Part shown: positions 7,367 through 21,866 of the stretch, one piece after another | Position numbering within the stretch: the first letter of the stretch is position 1 | Layout of the letters: each line of letters begins with the position of its first letter | From: Marivivens sp. | Lineage (GTDB): Bacteria > Pseudomonadota > Alphaproteobacteria > Rhodobacterales > Rhodobacteraceae | DNA length: 64,000 bases | Assembly (NCBI GenBank): GCA_017643845.1 | Contig: JAEPMR010000005.1 | Span: forward strand, 22,217-86,216 | Direction: 5' to 3' | The notes under the pieces: model-generated | Told to the model about the DNA's origin: nothing | What the model saw: the letters and a program-made list of their open reading frames with translations, nothing else | The model's database searches: none | Position numbers and translations under genes: made by a program

Positions 7367-9124
7367 TCACGCAGCTGTGACAATCGGGGCGCTGTCCTTT
7401 GCAGGCAGGATATCGGTCAGCGCAGCCATCGCGTCGTATTGCGAGAGGAACACTTCACCCGTCAGATCGTCAAGGAAATGCGAGCGCTTCAGCCGGTCCA
7501 TCACCGGCCCTTTCACTTCCGAAAGGTGTAGTTTGATCCCGATCTCGCCCAGCCGCGTGTTGATCGCCTCAAGGCTTTCGAGCGCGGACATATCCACCTC
7601 GTTCACCGCCGAGAACATCAGCACGACGTTCCGCACAGGGCAATCCTGCAACACGCGATTGTAAAGGTGATCCTCCAGATACCGCGCATTAGCGAAATAG
7701 AGGCTCTCGTCGATGCGGATGGTCAAAAGGCTGGCGTCGGTCCGCACGGCATGGCGCTTGATGTTGCGGAAATGCTGCGTCCCTTCTACGAGTCCCACCT
7801 CCGCGATATGCGGGCGCGATGTTTTGTAAAGGTAGAGCAGGATCGACAGGATCACCCCTGCCGAAACACCGATCTCGACACCAAAGCCAAGCGTGAGCGC
7901 GATTGTCGTCGCCACCGCCATGAAGTCCTTCTTCGAATAGCCCCAAGCCCGCTTCAGGATGCCCAGATCAACAAGGCTCAGCACCGCCACGATGATCGTT
8001 GCGGCAAGCGTGGCTTTCGGCAGGAAATAGACCAGCGGCGTCAGCGCCACTGCCGCAATCGCAAGCCCCACAGCGGTGAAGGCCCCCGCCGCAGGCGTCT
8101 CTGCGCCCGCGTCGAAATTGACCACCGAACGGGAGAAGCCACCCGTCACCGGAAAGCCGCCGGTAAACGCCGCGCCGATATTTGCCGCGCCCAAACCGAT
8201 CAGCTCCTGATCCGGCGTGATCCGCTGGCGCTTCTTGGCCGCCAGAGTTTGTGCCACGGAAATGGATTCCACGAACCCGATGATTGAAATGAGCAGGGCG
8301 GGGACGAAAAGCGCCGAAATCAGATCAGGCGAGAAATCCGGCATCGTCAGCGGCGGCAGGCTTTGTGGCACATCGCCGACGATCTTCACACCGCTTTCGG
8401 CCAGATTGAATCCCCAGACGGCCAGAGTCGTAGCCACCACAGCCGCGACCGGCCCCGCTTTCGTCGCAACATCTGCCATTTTCGGCGATACGCCGATCCC
8501 TCGCAGCAGAGGTTTCAAACCCTTGCGTACCCAGAACAGGAAAGCCGTCGCTCCAGCCCCGAGCATGACGGTGTAGATGTTGATCTGGTCCAGCCCGTGT
8601 AGCAGGCTCTCCAGCAGTTCCGGCAATGTATGGCCGTGGGTTTTAATCCCTAGAATATGTCCCAGCTGGCTCGCCGCAATCAGGATGCCAGAGGCCGTGA
8701 TGAAACCGGCAATGACAGGGTGCGACAGGAAATTCGCGAGAAACCCGAGCCTCAGGAACCCCATTGCCAATAGGATCGCGCCCGATAGGGCAGCAAGCGT
8801 CAGTGCCGCCATCGCGTAGCCCATCGTGCCGCTTTCAGCGACATTGCCAATCGCGGCAGCCGTCATCAGCGACACCACAGCGACCGGCCCCACCGCCAGC
8901 GCACGGCTGGTGCCGAATATCGCGTAGAGCACAATCGGGACGATCGAGGCATAGATACCGGCCTCTGGCGGCAGCCCTGCCAGCAATGCATAGGCCAGTG
9001 ACTGCGGCACCAGCATGATCGTGACGATCACCGCCGCGATCAGGTCATTGGAAAACGCGGTGCGATTGTACTGACGACCCCAGTCAAGGATTGGCAGATA
9101 ACGGGCGATTGGGCGGGGCAACAT
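7367..9124 (-). CDS. SulP-family anion transporter with STAS domain
   Basis: A 585-residue inner-membrane protein. The hydrophobic N-terminal two thirds contains the SulP signature near residues 25-50 (VIVTIMLVPQSLAYALLAGLPPEAG region) and the conserved ANIGAAFTGGFPVTGGFSRSVVN segment. A cytoplasmic STAS domain occupies roughly residues 440-560 (LLTIRIDESLYFANARYLED..VVLMFSAVNEVDMSALESLEAI). SulP proteins carry sulfate, bicarbonate or other anions, usually by proton or sodium symport or exchange. It follows the DUF442 protein and persulfide dioxygenase genes in the same direction (91-nt gap), so sulfate or sulfite transport linked to sulfide oxidation is the simplest inference. The substrate cannot be read from the sequence. 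Confidence 0.88.
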   Translation of the reverse strand: MLPRPIARYLPILDWGRQYNRTAFSNDLIAAVIVTIMLVPQSLAYALLAGLPPEAGIYASIVPIVLYAIFGTSRALAVGPVAVVSLMTAAAIGNVAESGTMGYAMAALTLAALSGAILLAMGFLRLGFLANFLSHPVIAGFITASGILIAASQLGHILGIKTHGHTLPELLESLLHGLDQINIYTVMLGAGATAFLFWVRKGLKPLLRGIGVSPKMADVATKAGPVAAVVATTLAVWGFNLAESGVKIVGDVPQSLPPLTMPDFSPDLISALFVPALLISIIGFVESISVAQTLAAKKRQRITPDQELIGLGAANIGAAFTGGFPVTGGFSRSVVNFDAGAETPAAGAFTAVGLAIAAVALTPLVYFLPKATLAATIIVAVLSLVDLGILKRAWGYSKKDFMAVATTIALTLGFGVEIGVSAGVILSILLYLYKTSRPHIAEVGLVEGTQHFRNIKRHAVRTDASLLTIRIDESLYFANARYLEDHLYNRVLQDCPVRNVVLMFSAVNEVDMSALESLEAINTRLGEIGIKLHLSEVKGPVMDRLKRSHFLDDLTGEVFLSQYDAMAALTDILPAKDSAPIVTAA

Positions 9125-9214
9125 CGGAATATGTCCTGTCTGTCAGGCAAATGGAACCCGTGGCCGGAAGCGCGCTTCCGGCCATCGGTCGGTCATCGGT
9201 AGAAAGAATGCGGC

Positions 9215-9550
9215 CTAGGCGATATTCACTGCCTGCTGCCACAGGATCGAACTGCGGTTGCCTGTCCGGCAATAGGCCAGCACCTTGCCCTCGGCCCCTT
9301 TGAGCACATCGGCGAAGGCCGGAATTTCCGTTCCGGTCAGGCCCGCCGGCGACATGGGGATATAATGGGCCGCAAGCCCATGTTCCTTGCAGGCTGCCTC
9401 GATCTCGGCCCACGGCGTCTGATCAAAGCTTTCGCCGTCGGGACGGTTGCAAATCACCGTCTCGAAACCTTGTGCCGCAAATTCGGCCACGTCAGCGGTT
9501 GTGATCTGGCCGCAAACGGACACTTGATCGCTCAGTTGGGTCAGGGTCAT
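9215..9550 (-). CDS. DUF442 / TIGR01244 rhodanese-like sulfur transferase
   Basis: A 111-residue protein of the phosphatase-like DUF442 family, with the active loop CRTGNRS beginning at Cys94. The N-terminal SDQVSVCGQITTADVAEFAAQGFETVICNRPDGE is characteristic of the family, which occurs alone or fused to metallo-beta-lactamase-like persulfide dioxygenases (Blh proteins). It lies 24 nt downstream of such a dioxygenase gene. A role in passing sulfane sulfur to or from the dioxygenase is inferred from that association. Confidence 0.8.
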   Translation of the reverse strand: MTLTQLSDQVSVCGQITTADVAEFAAQGFETVICNRPDGESFDQTPWAEIEAACKEHGLAAHYIPMSPAGLTGTEIPAFADVLKGAEGKVLAYCRTGNRSSILWQQAVNIA

Positions 9551-9574
9551 TTCAACTCTCTCCTTCGCCCGCGA

Positions 9575-10447
9575 TCAAAGCCCGTTCACCGGCACTTTAA
9601 GCATCGGCCGTCCGTCCTTGTCCGTGGGAATCTCACCTGCGCGCATATTCACCTGTAGCGACGGAATGATCAACTTCGGCATATCAAGCTGTGCATCACG
9701 CTCGGTGCGGAATTTCACGAACTCTTCCTTGGTTTTGCCGGCACCCACATGGATGTTGTGCTCTTTTTCTTCGGCCACCGTGGTCTCCCACTGGATGTCG
9801 CGCCCGTTCGGACCATAATCATGACACATGAACAGCCGTGTATCATCCGGCAGTGCCAGAACGCGCTGGATGCTGTCATAAAGGACACCCGCATCGCCGC
9901 CTGGGAAGTCCGCGCGCGCAGAGCCGCCATCAGGCATGAACAGCGTATCACCCACAAAGGCCGCGTCACCGATGACATGCGTCATACAGGCGGGTGTGTG
10001 GCCCGGCGTGTGGATTGCATAGGCTTTCAGATTGCCGATCTCGTAGGTATCGCCTTCGACAAACAACCGGTCGAACTGCGAACCGTCGCGCTGGAATTCC
10101 GTGCCCTCGTTGAACACTTTTCCAAACACGTCCTGCACGATCTTGATGTTTTCACCGACGCCGATCTTCCCGCCAAGCCGTTCCTGAATGTAGGGGGCGG
10201 CCGAGAGGTGATCCGCATGGACGTGGGTCTCAATCTGCCATTCGAGTTTGAGACCGTTGTCTTCGATGTATTTAATGATTTCGTCGGCGTTGTCATAGGT
10301 GATCCGGCCGGCCGCGTAGTCAATGTCCATCACGGAATCGATCACCGCGCAGGAATTGCTTTCCGGGTCTTTCACGACATAGCTGATCGTGTTGGTCGCC
10401 GGATCGAAGAACGCTTTGACGTCGGGGCGTTGTCTAGTCTCTGCCAT
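9575..10447 (-). CDS. MBL-fold persulfide dioxygenase (ETHE1/Blh-like)
   Basis: A 290-residue metallo-beta-lactamase-fold enzyme. The metal motif THVHADH (H75, H77, D79, H80), the TPGHT histidine (H150), Asp167 in FVGDTLF and His209 in MCHDY are all present. The GGSARADFPGGD segment matches the ETHE1/persulfide dioxygenase pattern (GRxDFxxG) with Ala in place of Gly. Such enzymes oxidise glutathione persulfide to sulfite with O2 during sulfide detoxification. I prefer the ATG at 10447 because GGAGA lies 6-7 nt upstream; an ATG at 10465 is in frame. DUF442 and SulP genes follow in the same direction. A plain glyoxalase II is less likely given the ETHE1 motifs. Confidence 0.82.
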   Translation of the reverse strand: MAETRQRPDVKAFFDPATNTISYVVKDPESNSCAVIDSVMDIDYAAGRITYDNADEIIKYIEDNGLKLEWQIETHVHADHLSAAPYIQERLGGKIGVGENIKIVQDVFGKVFNEGTEFQRDGSQFDRLFVEGDTYEIGNLKAYAIHTPGHTPACMTHVIGDAAFVGDTLFMPDGGSARADFPGGDAGVLYDSIQRVLALPDDTRLFMCHDYGPNGRDIQWETTVAEEKEHNIHVGAGKTKEEFVKFRTERDAQLDMPKLIIPSLQVNMRAGEIPTDKDGRPMLKVPVNGL

Positions 10448-10490
10448 TTTTGTCTCCATTTTCACGCCGGCCGGACCGGGACGCTTTCAA

Positions 10491-10510
10491 ACATTTCGAT
10501 TTTCTAATGT
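10491..10510. promoter_or_regulatory. Inverted repeat ACATT-N10-AATGT upstream of the persulfide dioxygenase gene
   Basis: The repeat lies about 45 nt upstream of the dioxygenase start, in an A/T-rich patch of the divergent promoter shared with the FAH-family gene. ArsR-type sulfide sensors (BigR/SqrR) bind A/T-rich palindromes in such places. The sequence does not match the published SqrR half-site ATTC/GAAT well, so this is only a candidate. Confidence 0.22.
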
Positions 10511-10629
10511 ATGGGGTTGCGAGGATCGGATGTCAACACCATCGCCTGCAGATTTCTCTCAAATCACTTGCGCCTCTGGCTTCCGGGCAGCCCGACGCAT
10601 ATGAACGTTACGTCATACCTGAGGATACC

Positions 10630-15056
<4,427 letters not shown>

Positions 15057-15057
<1 letters not shown>

Positions 15058-16475
15058 TATCTACCCAGTACCTCGGAATAAAGCGCGGCATAGGCAGACG
15101 CTGACTGATCCCAGCCGACAGGGTGTTTCATCCCGTTTTTCTGTAATTGCCGCCAGCGGGCAGGGTCGGCATGGAGATCGCACAGATCATCCAGCGCCAC
15201 ACGCAGGGCATCTGCGGTGACAGGGGCAAACTGCACACCCGTCGCGACACCGCGGGCAAGTGCGGCAGGCGAGGCATTGATCACCGTATCGGCCAGCCCG
15301 CCGGTCAGCGCTACCAGCGGCACCGTTCCATAGCGTAGCCCGTAGAGCTGCGTCAGGCCGCATGGCTCAAAGCGTGAGGGCACGAGGATCGCGTCGCCGC
15401 CTGCCATCATCCGGTGCGAGAGGGCTTCGTCATAGCCAATATGAACGGCAACATTAGGATCGCGCGTCGCCGCGCGAAACGCCGCTTCGAGGCTTGGCTC
15501 GCCGCTTCCCAAAAGCGCCAGTTGCCCGCCACGCTCCAACAGCGTCGGCAGGGCTTGCAGCAAAAGGTCCAGCCCTTTCTGCTCTGTCAAGCGTGAGACG
15601 ACCACACAGAGCGGCCCTTCGGCGGCGGGCAAGCCCAGTTCGGCGCGGAGCGCGGCCGTGTTGGCTGGCTTTCCTTTTAGTGTTTTATAGGGCGTGATGA
15701 GCGGGTCGGCCTCCGGGTTCCAGATGGTGTCGTCGATCCCGTTGAGGATCCCGCGCAGCACATCCCGCCGCGCCCGCATTACCCCGTCCAACCCCATGCC
15801 AAACTCGGGGCGCATCAGTTCGGCCGCATAGGTCTTTGAAACGGTCGTCAAACGGTCCGCGCGCATCAGTCCCGCCTTCAGTGCCGAGACCTTGCCCCAA
15901 TATTCGTAGCCATCCGGCGTGAAACGCAGAGGGTCCAGCCCCAAATCGGCAATCTTCTCGGCGCCGGCCAATCCGTGAAAGGCGATGTTGTGAATGGTCA
16001 GGACTGTCGCGGGCCGTCCGTCGTCGGGCAGGTATTCCATCATCAGCCCCGCTTGCCAGTCATGCCCGTGCAGAACGTCAGGCACCCAGCCGTCCGCTCC
16101 AGCTGTGCCGATGTCCGAAGCGACCTTGCTCAGCGCCGCAAATCTCTCGGGATTGTCCGGCCAGTCCTTGCCATCCGGCCCCAAATAGATGCTGCCGGGG
16201 CGTTCATAAAGATGCGCCGCCTTGATCACCAAGAGATCAAGCCCTCCCGCCTTGGCCGCCAATACCGTTGCCGAACCGCCGAAAAGGTCGTCGTACTCTG
16301 CAATCGTCTCGGCCTTGCCAAGCGCCTCCAGTACCGCCGGATAGCCGGGCAACAAAGTGCGCATCTCCACACCGTTCGCAGCGATTGCGGCGGGCAGGGC
16401 GCCCACCACATCGGCCAAACCGCCGGTCTTGACCAACGGCGCACATTCAGAGGCAACGGATAAGACACGGATCAT
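15057..16475 (-). CDS. glgA: Glycogen synthase (ADP-glucose-dependent) GlgA
   Basis: A 472-residue GT5 glycosyltransferase that extends alpha-1,4-glucan chains from ADP-glucose. The N-terminal ADP-glucose motif KTGGL is at 16-20. The C-terminal half holds [13 protein letters not shown] and the catalytic region [22 protein letters not shown]. The start at 16475 shares ATGA with the glgC stop, and the next gene begins within its own stop codon, so the operon is tightly coupled. Confidence 0.94.
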
Positions 16476-17731
16476 GATGCGGCGGCTCTCCTGTCCAGCA
16501 TGTCTTGGGTGATCAGCGTCGTGCCTTTTTCGGTGACGCGGAACCACTTTGCATCTTCTTCCGGATCCTCGCCGACTACCAGCCCCTCGGGAATGATCAC
16601 CCCACGATCAATCACCACTTTGCGCAACCGCGCGCTACGATTGACCGTCACATAGGGCAGCACCACCGCATGATCGAGCACCGCGTATGAGTTCGTATGC
16701 ACCTCCGTGAACAGCAGCGAATTGCGCACCACCGTGCCTGAGATGATGCACCCGCCCGAAACCATCGACGATATCGCCATCCCCCGCCGGTCTTTTTCGT
16801 CATGGATGAATTTCGCGGGCGGCACGCTCTCTGAATAGGTCCAGATCGGCCATTCCGGATCCCATAGGTTCAGTTCCGGCGTAAAATCGGTGAGGTCGAT
16901 ATTCGCCTCCCAAAACGCATCCACCGTGCCCACGTCCTTCCAATAGGCAGGCGCTCCCTTCGAGCGCACACAGCTTTCGTCGAAACGATGCGCCATCGCC
17001 TTACCGTTCTTGACGATCTCTGGGATCAGGTCATTGCCGAAATCATGGGTTGAATTCGGATCGTCGCGGTCCTTCAAAAGCAGTTCGCGCAGGAATTTCC
17101 AGTTGAAAACATAAATCCCCATCGAAGCTAGCGCCAAATTCGGGTCTTCCGGCGTCGCCGGTGGATCAGCCGGTTTTTCAAGGAACGATGTGATCTGCCC
17201 GCTGGCATCAGTCGCCATCACGCCAAAGGCGGTGGCATCCATACGCGGCACCGTCAGGCAGCCGATGGTCACGTCCGCCTGCGTTTCCACATGCTGACGC
17301 AGCATGATCTCGTAATCCATCTTGTAGATGTGATCGCCTGCCAGAATGATCACATAATCAATGCCATAGCTGTCCACGATGTCGATGTTCTGCGTCACCG
17401 CGTCCGCCGTGCCCTGATACCATGACTGGTCATCATTGCGCTGCGATGCCGGTAGAATATCCAGAAATTCGTTCCGCTCGGCCCGAAAGAAGTTCCACCC
17501 CCGCTGGCAGTGCCGGATCAGGCTGTGCGCCTTGTATTGCGTGGCAATCGCCATCTTCCGGATGCCGGAATTCATCGCGTTCGACAGCGCAAAGTCGATG
17601 ATCCGTGTCTTTCCACCAAAATAGACTGCCGGTTTCACGCGCCTGTCAGTCAGCTCCTTTAACCGGCTGCCGCGCCCCCCCGCCAGCACAAACGCCATCG
17701 ACCGGTTCGTCAGTCTGCGATTTTCAACCAT
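16472..17731 (-). CDS. glgC: Glucose-1-phosphate adenylyltransferase GlgC
   Basis: A 419-residue nucleotidyltransferase making ADP-glucose from ATP and glucose 1-phosphate, the controlled step of glycogen synthesis. The pyrophosphorylase motif [16 protein letters not shown] is at about 14-29, followed by [20 protein letters not shown] central [11 protein letters not shown] carries the catalytic Asp. The C-terminal third shows a left-handed beta-helix pattern ([17 protein letters not shown]). It overlaps glgB by 8 bp and glgA by 3-4 bp. Confidence 0.95.
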   Translation of the reverse strand: MVENRRLTNRSMAFVLAGGRGSRLKELTDRRVKPAVYFGGKTRIIDFALSNAMNSGIRKMAIATQYKAHSLIRHCQRGWNFFRAERNEFLDILPASQRNDDQSWYQGTADAVTQNIDIVDSYGIDYVIILAGDHIYKMDYEIMLRQHVETQADVTIGCLTVPRMDATAFGVMATDASGQITSFLEKPADPPATPEDPNLALASMGIYVFNWKFLRELLLKDRDDPNSTHDFGNDLIPEIVKNGKAMAHRFDESCVRSKGAPAYWKDVGTVDAFWEANIDLTDFTPELNLWDPEWPIWTYSESVPPAKFIHDEKDRRGMAISSMVSGGCIISGTVVRNSLLFTEVHTNSYAVLDHAVVLPYVTVNRSARLRKVVIDRGVIIPEGLVVGEDPEEDAKWFRVTEKGTTLITQDMLDRRAAAS

Positions 17732-19940
17732 TCCCTTGTCCTCCCAAGTCCCCTTTATGCGCCACCTTGAACATCACCACGCTCAACGGCGGCAGCGTCA
17801 CCTCAATTGAATTGTCCCGCCCATGGGCAGGCGTGTGGGTGCTGTCCACACCGCCCAGATTGCCACGGTTTCCCCCGCCGTAATGTCCGGCATCCGTGTT
17901 CAGGATTTCCTCCCAATGGCCTGCGTAGGGCACGCCAAAGCGCATCCCCGTCCGCTCGACCGGCGTGAAATTGCACAGCACCATCACCGGCGCATCGCCT
18001 TTGTCGCCATAGCGCAGGAAGGCATAGACCGACTGCGCCGCATCATTGGCTTCCACCCACTCGAACCCGTCCGCCTCGCAGTCCTTGCGATAGAGCGCAG
18101 GCGTGGTCGCGTAGATCCGGTTCAGGTCGCGTACCAGATCCTGCACCCCTTTGTGGGGCGGCCGTTCTGCGGCATCCCAGTTCAGGTCGTCCGCATGGTT
18201 CCATTCCTCCGGCTGGGCAAATTCGCAGCCCATGAACAGCAGCTTCTTCCCCGGATGCCCCCACATAAACGCGTAATAGGCACGCAAATTGGCGAATTTT
18301 TCCCAGTCCGAGCCTGGCATCTTCTCCAGCATCGAGCCTTTGCCATGCACCACTTCGTCATGGCTGATCGGCAGCACGAAATTCTCGCTGAATGCATAAT
18401 GCAGTCCAAATGTCAGCTGGTGGTGGTGATGCTGACGGTAAATCGGATCACGCTGGATGTAATCGAGCGTGTCGTTCATCCAGCCCATGTTCCATTTGTA
18501 GCCAAAGCCCAAACCCCCTGCATCCACAGGGGCCGACACCATGGGGAAGGAGGTCGATTCCTCCGCCACTGTCATGATGCCCTCTTGCGCAGCATAGGCG
18601 GCGCTGTTCATCCGCTTGAGGAAATTGATCGCTTCAAGGTTCTCCCGCCCGCCGTGTTCGTTGGGGATCCATTCGCCCTCCGAACGGCTGTAGTCGCGAT
18701 AGAGCATCGAGGCCACCGCATCCACGCGCAGCCCGTCGATATGGTATTCTTCCAGCCAGTAAACCGCGTTGGCGATGAGGAAGTTGGCAACCTCAGTGCG
18801 GCCATAATTATAGATCAGGGTGTTCCAGTCCTGATGAAACCCCTCTTTAGGGTCGGCATGTTCATAGAGATGCGACCCGTCAAACTGCGCCAGCCCGTGT
18901 ACATCCGTCGGGAAATGCCCCGGCACCCAGTCCAGCAGAATGCCCACCCCCGCCTGATGCGCGGCATCCACCAGATCGCGGAATTCATGCGGCGGCCCGA
19001 AGCGCGTCGTGGGCGCATAGAGGCCAACCGGCTGATAGCCCCAGCTCCCATCGAACGGGAATTCCGACACCGGCAGGAGCTCTATGTGGGTAAAGCCCAT
19101 GTCCTTCACATAGGCGATCAACTCCTCTGCCGCCTCACGGTAAGAGAGCGGGCGTCCGCCGTCCTCCCAGCGCCGCTTCCAGCTTCCCAGATGCACCTCA
19201 TAGATGGAAATGGGGGCCGTGCGGCTGTTGGCTTTTCCGCGCTTCCTAATCCAGTCGGCGTCCTTCCAGCCATAGCCGCCGATATCTCTGATCACGCTGG
19301 CAGTTTCCGGCGGATGTTGCGCACCAAAGCCCATAGGGTCGGCTTTTTGGGGCAGAGCCTCACCATGCTCGCCGATCAGATCGTATTTGTAGCACTGTCC
19401 GTCTGCTGCTCCGGGGATAAACAGCTCCCAGACGCCCGAGCTGCCTCTGGGCCGCATTGGATGCCGACGCGCGTCCCAATGATTGAAATCCCCGATAACC
19501 GAGACCTGCTGCGCGTTCGGCGCCCAGACGGCAAAATGCGTTCCTTTGACCTTCTTGATTGTTGTGACATGCGCCCCAAGCGCCTCCCACAGCCGTAAAT
19601 GCGTACCTTCTCCCATGAGGTGCAGGTCCATGTCTCCCAAGGTTGGTTGGAAGCGATAGGCGTCCTCGTATTCCCATTCGGATTCGGCGTTGCGTCCGCA
19701 TAGCCGGTAGGCTCTCCCGGCCGGGATTTTGCCGCAAAAAACCGATCCCGCGACATGGTATAGGGGGTAGCGTTTACTGCCCACCCGCGCGTCCATTTCG
19801 TCCGCACCCGGATCAATTGCGGTCACCCATGTCGCCCGCCCGAATTTTCGCGCGCCAAGGACATCTTGTGGCGCGGGGTGTGTCCGGTCCGTCAGTTGCC
19901 AGGCGACGGTTTCGTCAATTGGAAGCGTATCATCTGGCAC
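17724..19940 (-). CDS. glgB: 1,4-alpha-Glucan branching enzyme GlgB
   Basis: A 738-residue GH13 branching enzyme introducing alpha-1,6 branches into glycogen. Two N-terminal beta-sandwich regions precede the barrel ([21 protein letters not shown] marks CBM48). Catalytic motifs are [16 protein letters not shown] (nucleophile Asp), [11 protein letters not shown] (Glu) and [15 protein letters not shown] (Asp). Length matches E. coli GlgB (728). The start is GTG at 19940, with AGGAG about 12 nt upstream. It heads the glgBCAX-pgm operon; a LacI-type operator lies 46 nt upstream. Confidence 0.95.
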   Translation of the reverse strand: MPDDTLPIDETVAWQLTDRTHPAPQDVLGARKFGRATWVTAIDPGADEMDARVGSKRYPLYHVAGSVFCGKIPAGRAYRLCGRNAESEWEYEDAYRFQPTLGDMDLHLMGEGTHLRLWEALGAHVTTIKKVKGTHFAVWAPNAQQVSVIGDFNHWDARRHPMRPRGSSGVWELFIPGAADGQCYKYDLIGEHGEALPQKADPMGFGAQHPPETASVIRDIGGYGWKDADWIRKRGKANSRTAPISIYEVHLGSWKRRWEDGGRPLSYREAAEELIAYVKDMGFTHIELLPVSEFPFDGSWGYQPVGLYAPTTRFGPPHEFRDLVDAAHQAGVGILLDWVPGHFPTDVHGLAQFDGSHLYEHADPKEGFHQDWNTLIYNYGRTEVANFLIANAVYWLEEYHIDGLRVDAVASMLYRDYSRSEGEWIPNEHGGRENLEAINFLKRMNSAAYAAQEGIMTVAEESTSFPMVSAPVDAGGLGFGYKWNMGWMNDTLDYIQRDPIYRQHHHHQLTFGLHYAFSENFVLPISHDEVVHGKGSMLEKMPGSDWEKFANLRAYYAFMWGHPGKKLLFMGCEFAQPEEWNHADDLNWDAAERPPHKGVQDLVRDLNRIYATTPALYRKDCEADGFEWVEANDAAQSVYAFLRYGDKGDAPVMVLCNFTPVERTGMRFGVPYAGHWEEILNTDAGHYGGGNRGNLGGVDSTHTPAHGRDNSIEVTLPPLSVVMFKVAHKGDLGGQGNG

Positions 19941-19985
19941 TGTTTTTTCTCACTCCTGCTGGACACGGCCCACAGCCAAAAGGTG

Positions 19986-19999
19986 TGTTAGCGTTAACA
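19986..19999. promoter_or_regulatory. LacI-type operator candidate upstream of glgB
   Basis: TGTTAGCGTTAACA is one mismatch from the symmetric TGTTAGCGCTAACA, the central-CG palindrome typical of LacI-family sugar regulators. It lies 46-60 nt upstream of the glgB start codon, where it could overlap or adjoin the promoter. It differs from the operators of the LacI-family gene at 25190-26188, so another regulator is implied. Confidence 0.45.
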
Positions 20000-20143
20000 T
20001 TTGCCCGCAGATGCACCATCGACCCTCCCGACGTCAAGTTAAAGCTGGTGGTGAATGACGGGGTTGCACAGCGCGCAAGGGGGCAATGTGCGCTTGCGCC
20101 GACCCGTCGCTTTCATTTTGGCGGTGTTTCTTCATCCCGTCCT

Positions 20144-20167
20144 CCGCGTTTCTTCAGTGAAACGCGG
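20144..20167. terminator. Inverted repeat after the aldolase gene (possible terminator)
   Basis: CCGCGTTTC-N6-GAAACGCGG is a perfect 9-bp stem beginning 25 nt after the stop of the class II aldolase gene on the minus strand. No T-tract follows on that strand, so factor-independent termination is uncertain; it may protect the 3' end of the iol transcript. The rest of the 252-bp gap before glgB holds only the operator candidate. Confidence 0.4.
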
Positions 20168-20192
20168 GTCAGGGCAAAAAGAAAGCATTAAT

Positions 20193-21026
20193 TCAGCTGG
20201 GTCCGAACGCGCGGATCACCTGTTCGGCTGTCACTGCCATTGCCGCCTCTGCTTGTGAGAGAATGCGGATACGGTCAAAAACGGCCGGATCGTCAGTCAG
20301 CGTTTGCCTCAGGCTCGCGCCAAATGTCTGGCGCAGTTCGGTGCCGATATTGAATTTGGCGACTGCCGTTTCCCGCGCCAGCGCAACCCTGTCGGCCTCC
20401 GATACGCCAGAGCCGCCATGGATCACCAAGGGCACATCCGGTGCCGCTGATTGAATGGCGTCCAAACGCGCGCGGTCTATCACCGCCGCCGCCTCCTGTT
20501 GCAGATGCACATTGCCCACACTGATCGCCATGGCGTCAACGCGGGTTTCCCGCGCAAAACGGCCAGCTTCTTCTGGTTCGGTGCCATGGCTTTCCTCGCC
20601 CGCATCATATCCGACAAAGCCGATCTCGCCCTCGCAACTGGCCCCTGCGCGGTGCGCCATTTCTACCGCCTGCGCGGTCTGCGCGATGTTTTCCTCCAAC
20701 GGCAAACGCGACCCGTCATACATAACCGAGGAAAACCCGCTCTCCAGCGCGATCCGGCATTCTTCCAGCGTCTTGCCATGATCCAGCAAGCTCACCACCG
20801 GCACTGATGCCCCTTCCGCCAGATGCCGGAACATCGCGCCGAGCAGGGGCAGGGGTGTATTCGCGCGGCAACCAGGCCCCGCTTGCAGGATCACCGGCAT
20901 TCCGGCGTTTTCGGCGGCGGTGATATAGGCGCGGGCATCTTCCCAGCCCAGCACCACCAGTCCGCCCACCGCATAGCCCTCGCGCATCGCGGGGCGCAGC
21001 ACCTCTGCAAGCGTCGCAACCGTCAT
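20193..21026 (-). CDS. Class II fructose-bisphosphate aldolase family protein (IolJ-like)
   Basis: A 277-residue zinc-dependent class II aldolase. Metal and active-site motifs are visible: VVSLLDHGKTLEECRIALESGFSSVMYDGS (zinc histidine), GEIGFVGYDAGEES, SVGNVHL, and HGGSGV followed by KFNIGTELR. It is the last gene of an iolC-iolB operon, overlapping iolB by ATGA. The likely substrate is therefore 2-deoxy-5-keto-gluconate 6-phosphate, cleaved to dihydroxyacetone phosphate and malonate semialdehyde as by Bacillus IolJ. Fructose or tagatose bisphosphate cleavage cannot be excluded from sequence. Confidence 0.82.
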   Translation of the reverse strand: MTVATLAEVLRPAMREGYAVGGLVVLGWEDARAYITAAENAGMPVILQAGPGCRANTPLPLLGAMFRHLAEGASVPVVSLLDHGKTLEECRIALESGFSSVMYDGSRLPLEENIAQTAQAVEMAHRAGASCEGEIGFVGYDAGEESHGTEPEEAGRFARETRVDAMAISVGNVHLQQEAAAVIDRARLDAIQSAAPDVPLVIHGGSGVSEADRVALARETAVAKFNIGTELRQTFGASLRQTLTDDPAVFDRIRILSQAEAAMAVTAEQVIRAFGPS

Positions 21027-21865
21027 TTGAACTTCGCCACCATGTCCTTAATGCCGGGGATGGTTTCCACCTGATAGGCATGGGTCGGCTGGAAATACTG
21101 CACGAGGCTGCGCTGCGAGAGGCCACCCAGTATCGTGAAGTAATACATCTCATAGCCGGGCAGGGCGCAGCAGGGGTGATAGCCCTTGTCGATCACAAAG
21201 GTCGAGCCGTCGACGATGTGATAAGCCTCGCCAACCGCGCCGTCCTCGCGTTGAAGCATCTGCATCCCCGATCCATGATTAGGCCGGAACCGGAAGTTGT
21301 AGGTTTCATCATGGCGCGTCTCGTCTGGCAGCCGGTCGGTGTCGTGCTTGTGGCTCGGAAAGCCGGACCAGCCCCCTTGCCCCACGGTGAACAGCTCGCT
21401 CACCAACAGGCGCCCGACTTTGCCGTGCTGCTTTTGCCCAAGGATATGCTTGATCTTGCGATGCGTCTTGGTGTCGTCCGATCCGTATTGCACCAGATCA
21501 ATCTCATCGGGCCGCACGGTGAACGGGTCCAGCACCTCGTCATATTTTGCGCCCGCAACGAAGACCTCAGCACTGTCCGAGACACACACCATTGTTACCT
21601 TCGCGCCCGAAGGCACATAGGTCCCTTCCGGCTCCCCGTCCCAGACATCGACGCCGCGATTGCCGAGCGCTTTGACCTCATACCCTTCCACATCAAGGTC
21701 GACTGTCCCCGTCGCAGGGGCGACACAGGTTTCATAGCCCGGCACCTGATAGGTGAAGGCCTGCCCCTTCGTCAGTTTGACAATGTTGAAGTAGTTAAGC
21801 GGCACCCGCGCATCGCCCGTGTCCACGATGGGTTTGTTTTGGTTGTCATAGGGGGGGATATGCAT
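21023..21865 (-). CDS. iolB: 5-Deoxy-glucuronate isomerase IolB
   Basis: A 280-residue bicupin of the IolB/KduI family that isomerises 5-deoxy-glucuronate to 2-deoxy-5-keto-gluconate in inositol breakdown. Family motifs are GGWSGFPSHKHDTD (metal-binding His) and YHPCCALPGYEMYYFTILGG near the C-terminus. The start at 21865 has AAGGAG 6-8 nt upstream, inside the end of iolC. Its stop overlaps the aldolase start. The kinase and aldolase on either side confirm the pathway. Confidence 0.9.
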   Translation of the reverse strand: MHIPPYDNQNKPIVDTGDARVPLNYFNIVKLTKGQAFTYQVPGYETCVAPATGTVDLDVEGYEVKALGNRGVDVWDGEPEGTYVPSGAKVTMVCVSDSAEVFVAGAKYDEVLDPFTVRPDEIDLVQYGSDDTKTHRKIKHILGQKQHGKVGRLLVSELFTVGQGGWSGFPSHKHDTDRLPDETRHDETYNFRFRPNHGSGMQMLQREDGAVGEAYHIVDGSTFVIDKGYHPCCALPGYEMYYFTILGGLSQRSLVQYFQPTHAYQVETIPGIKDMVAKFK

Positions 21866-21866
21866 G

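Noticed and set aside
17823..19598. 591-codon open frame antisense to glgB
   Set aside because: It is the mirror of a G/C-rich coding sequence. It is rich in Arg, His and Pro with no family resemblance, while glgB on the other strand is beyond doubt.
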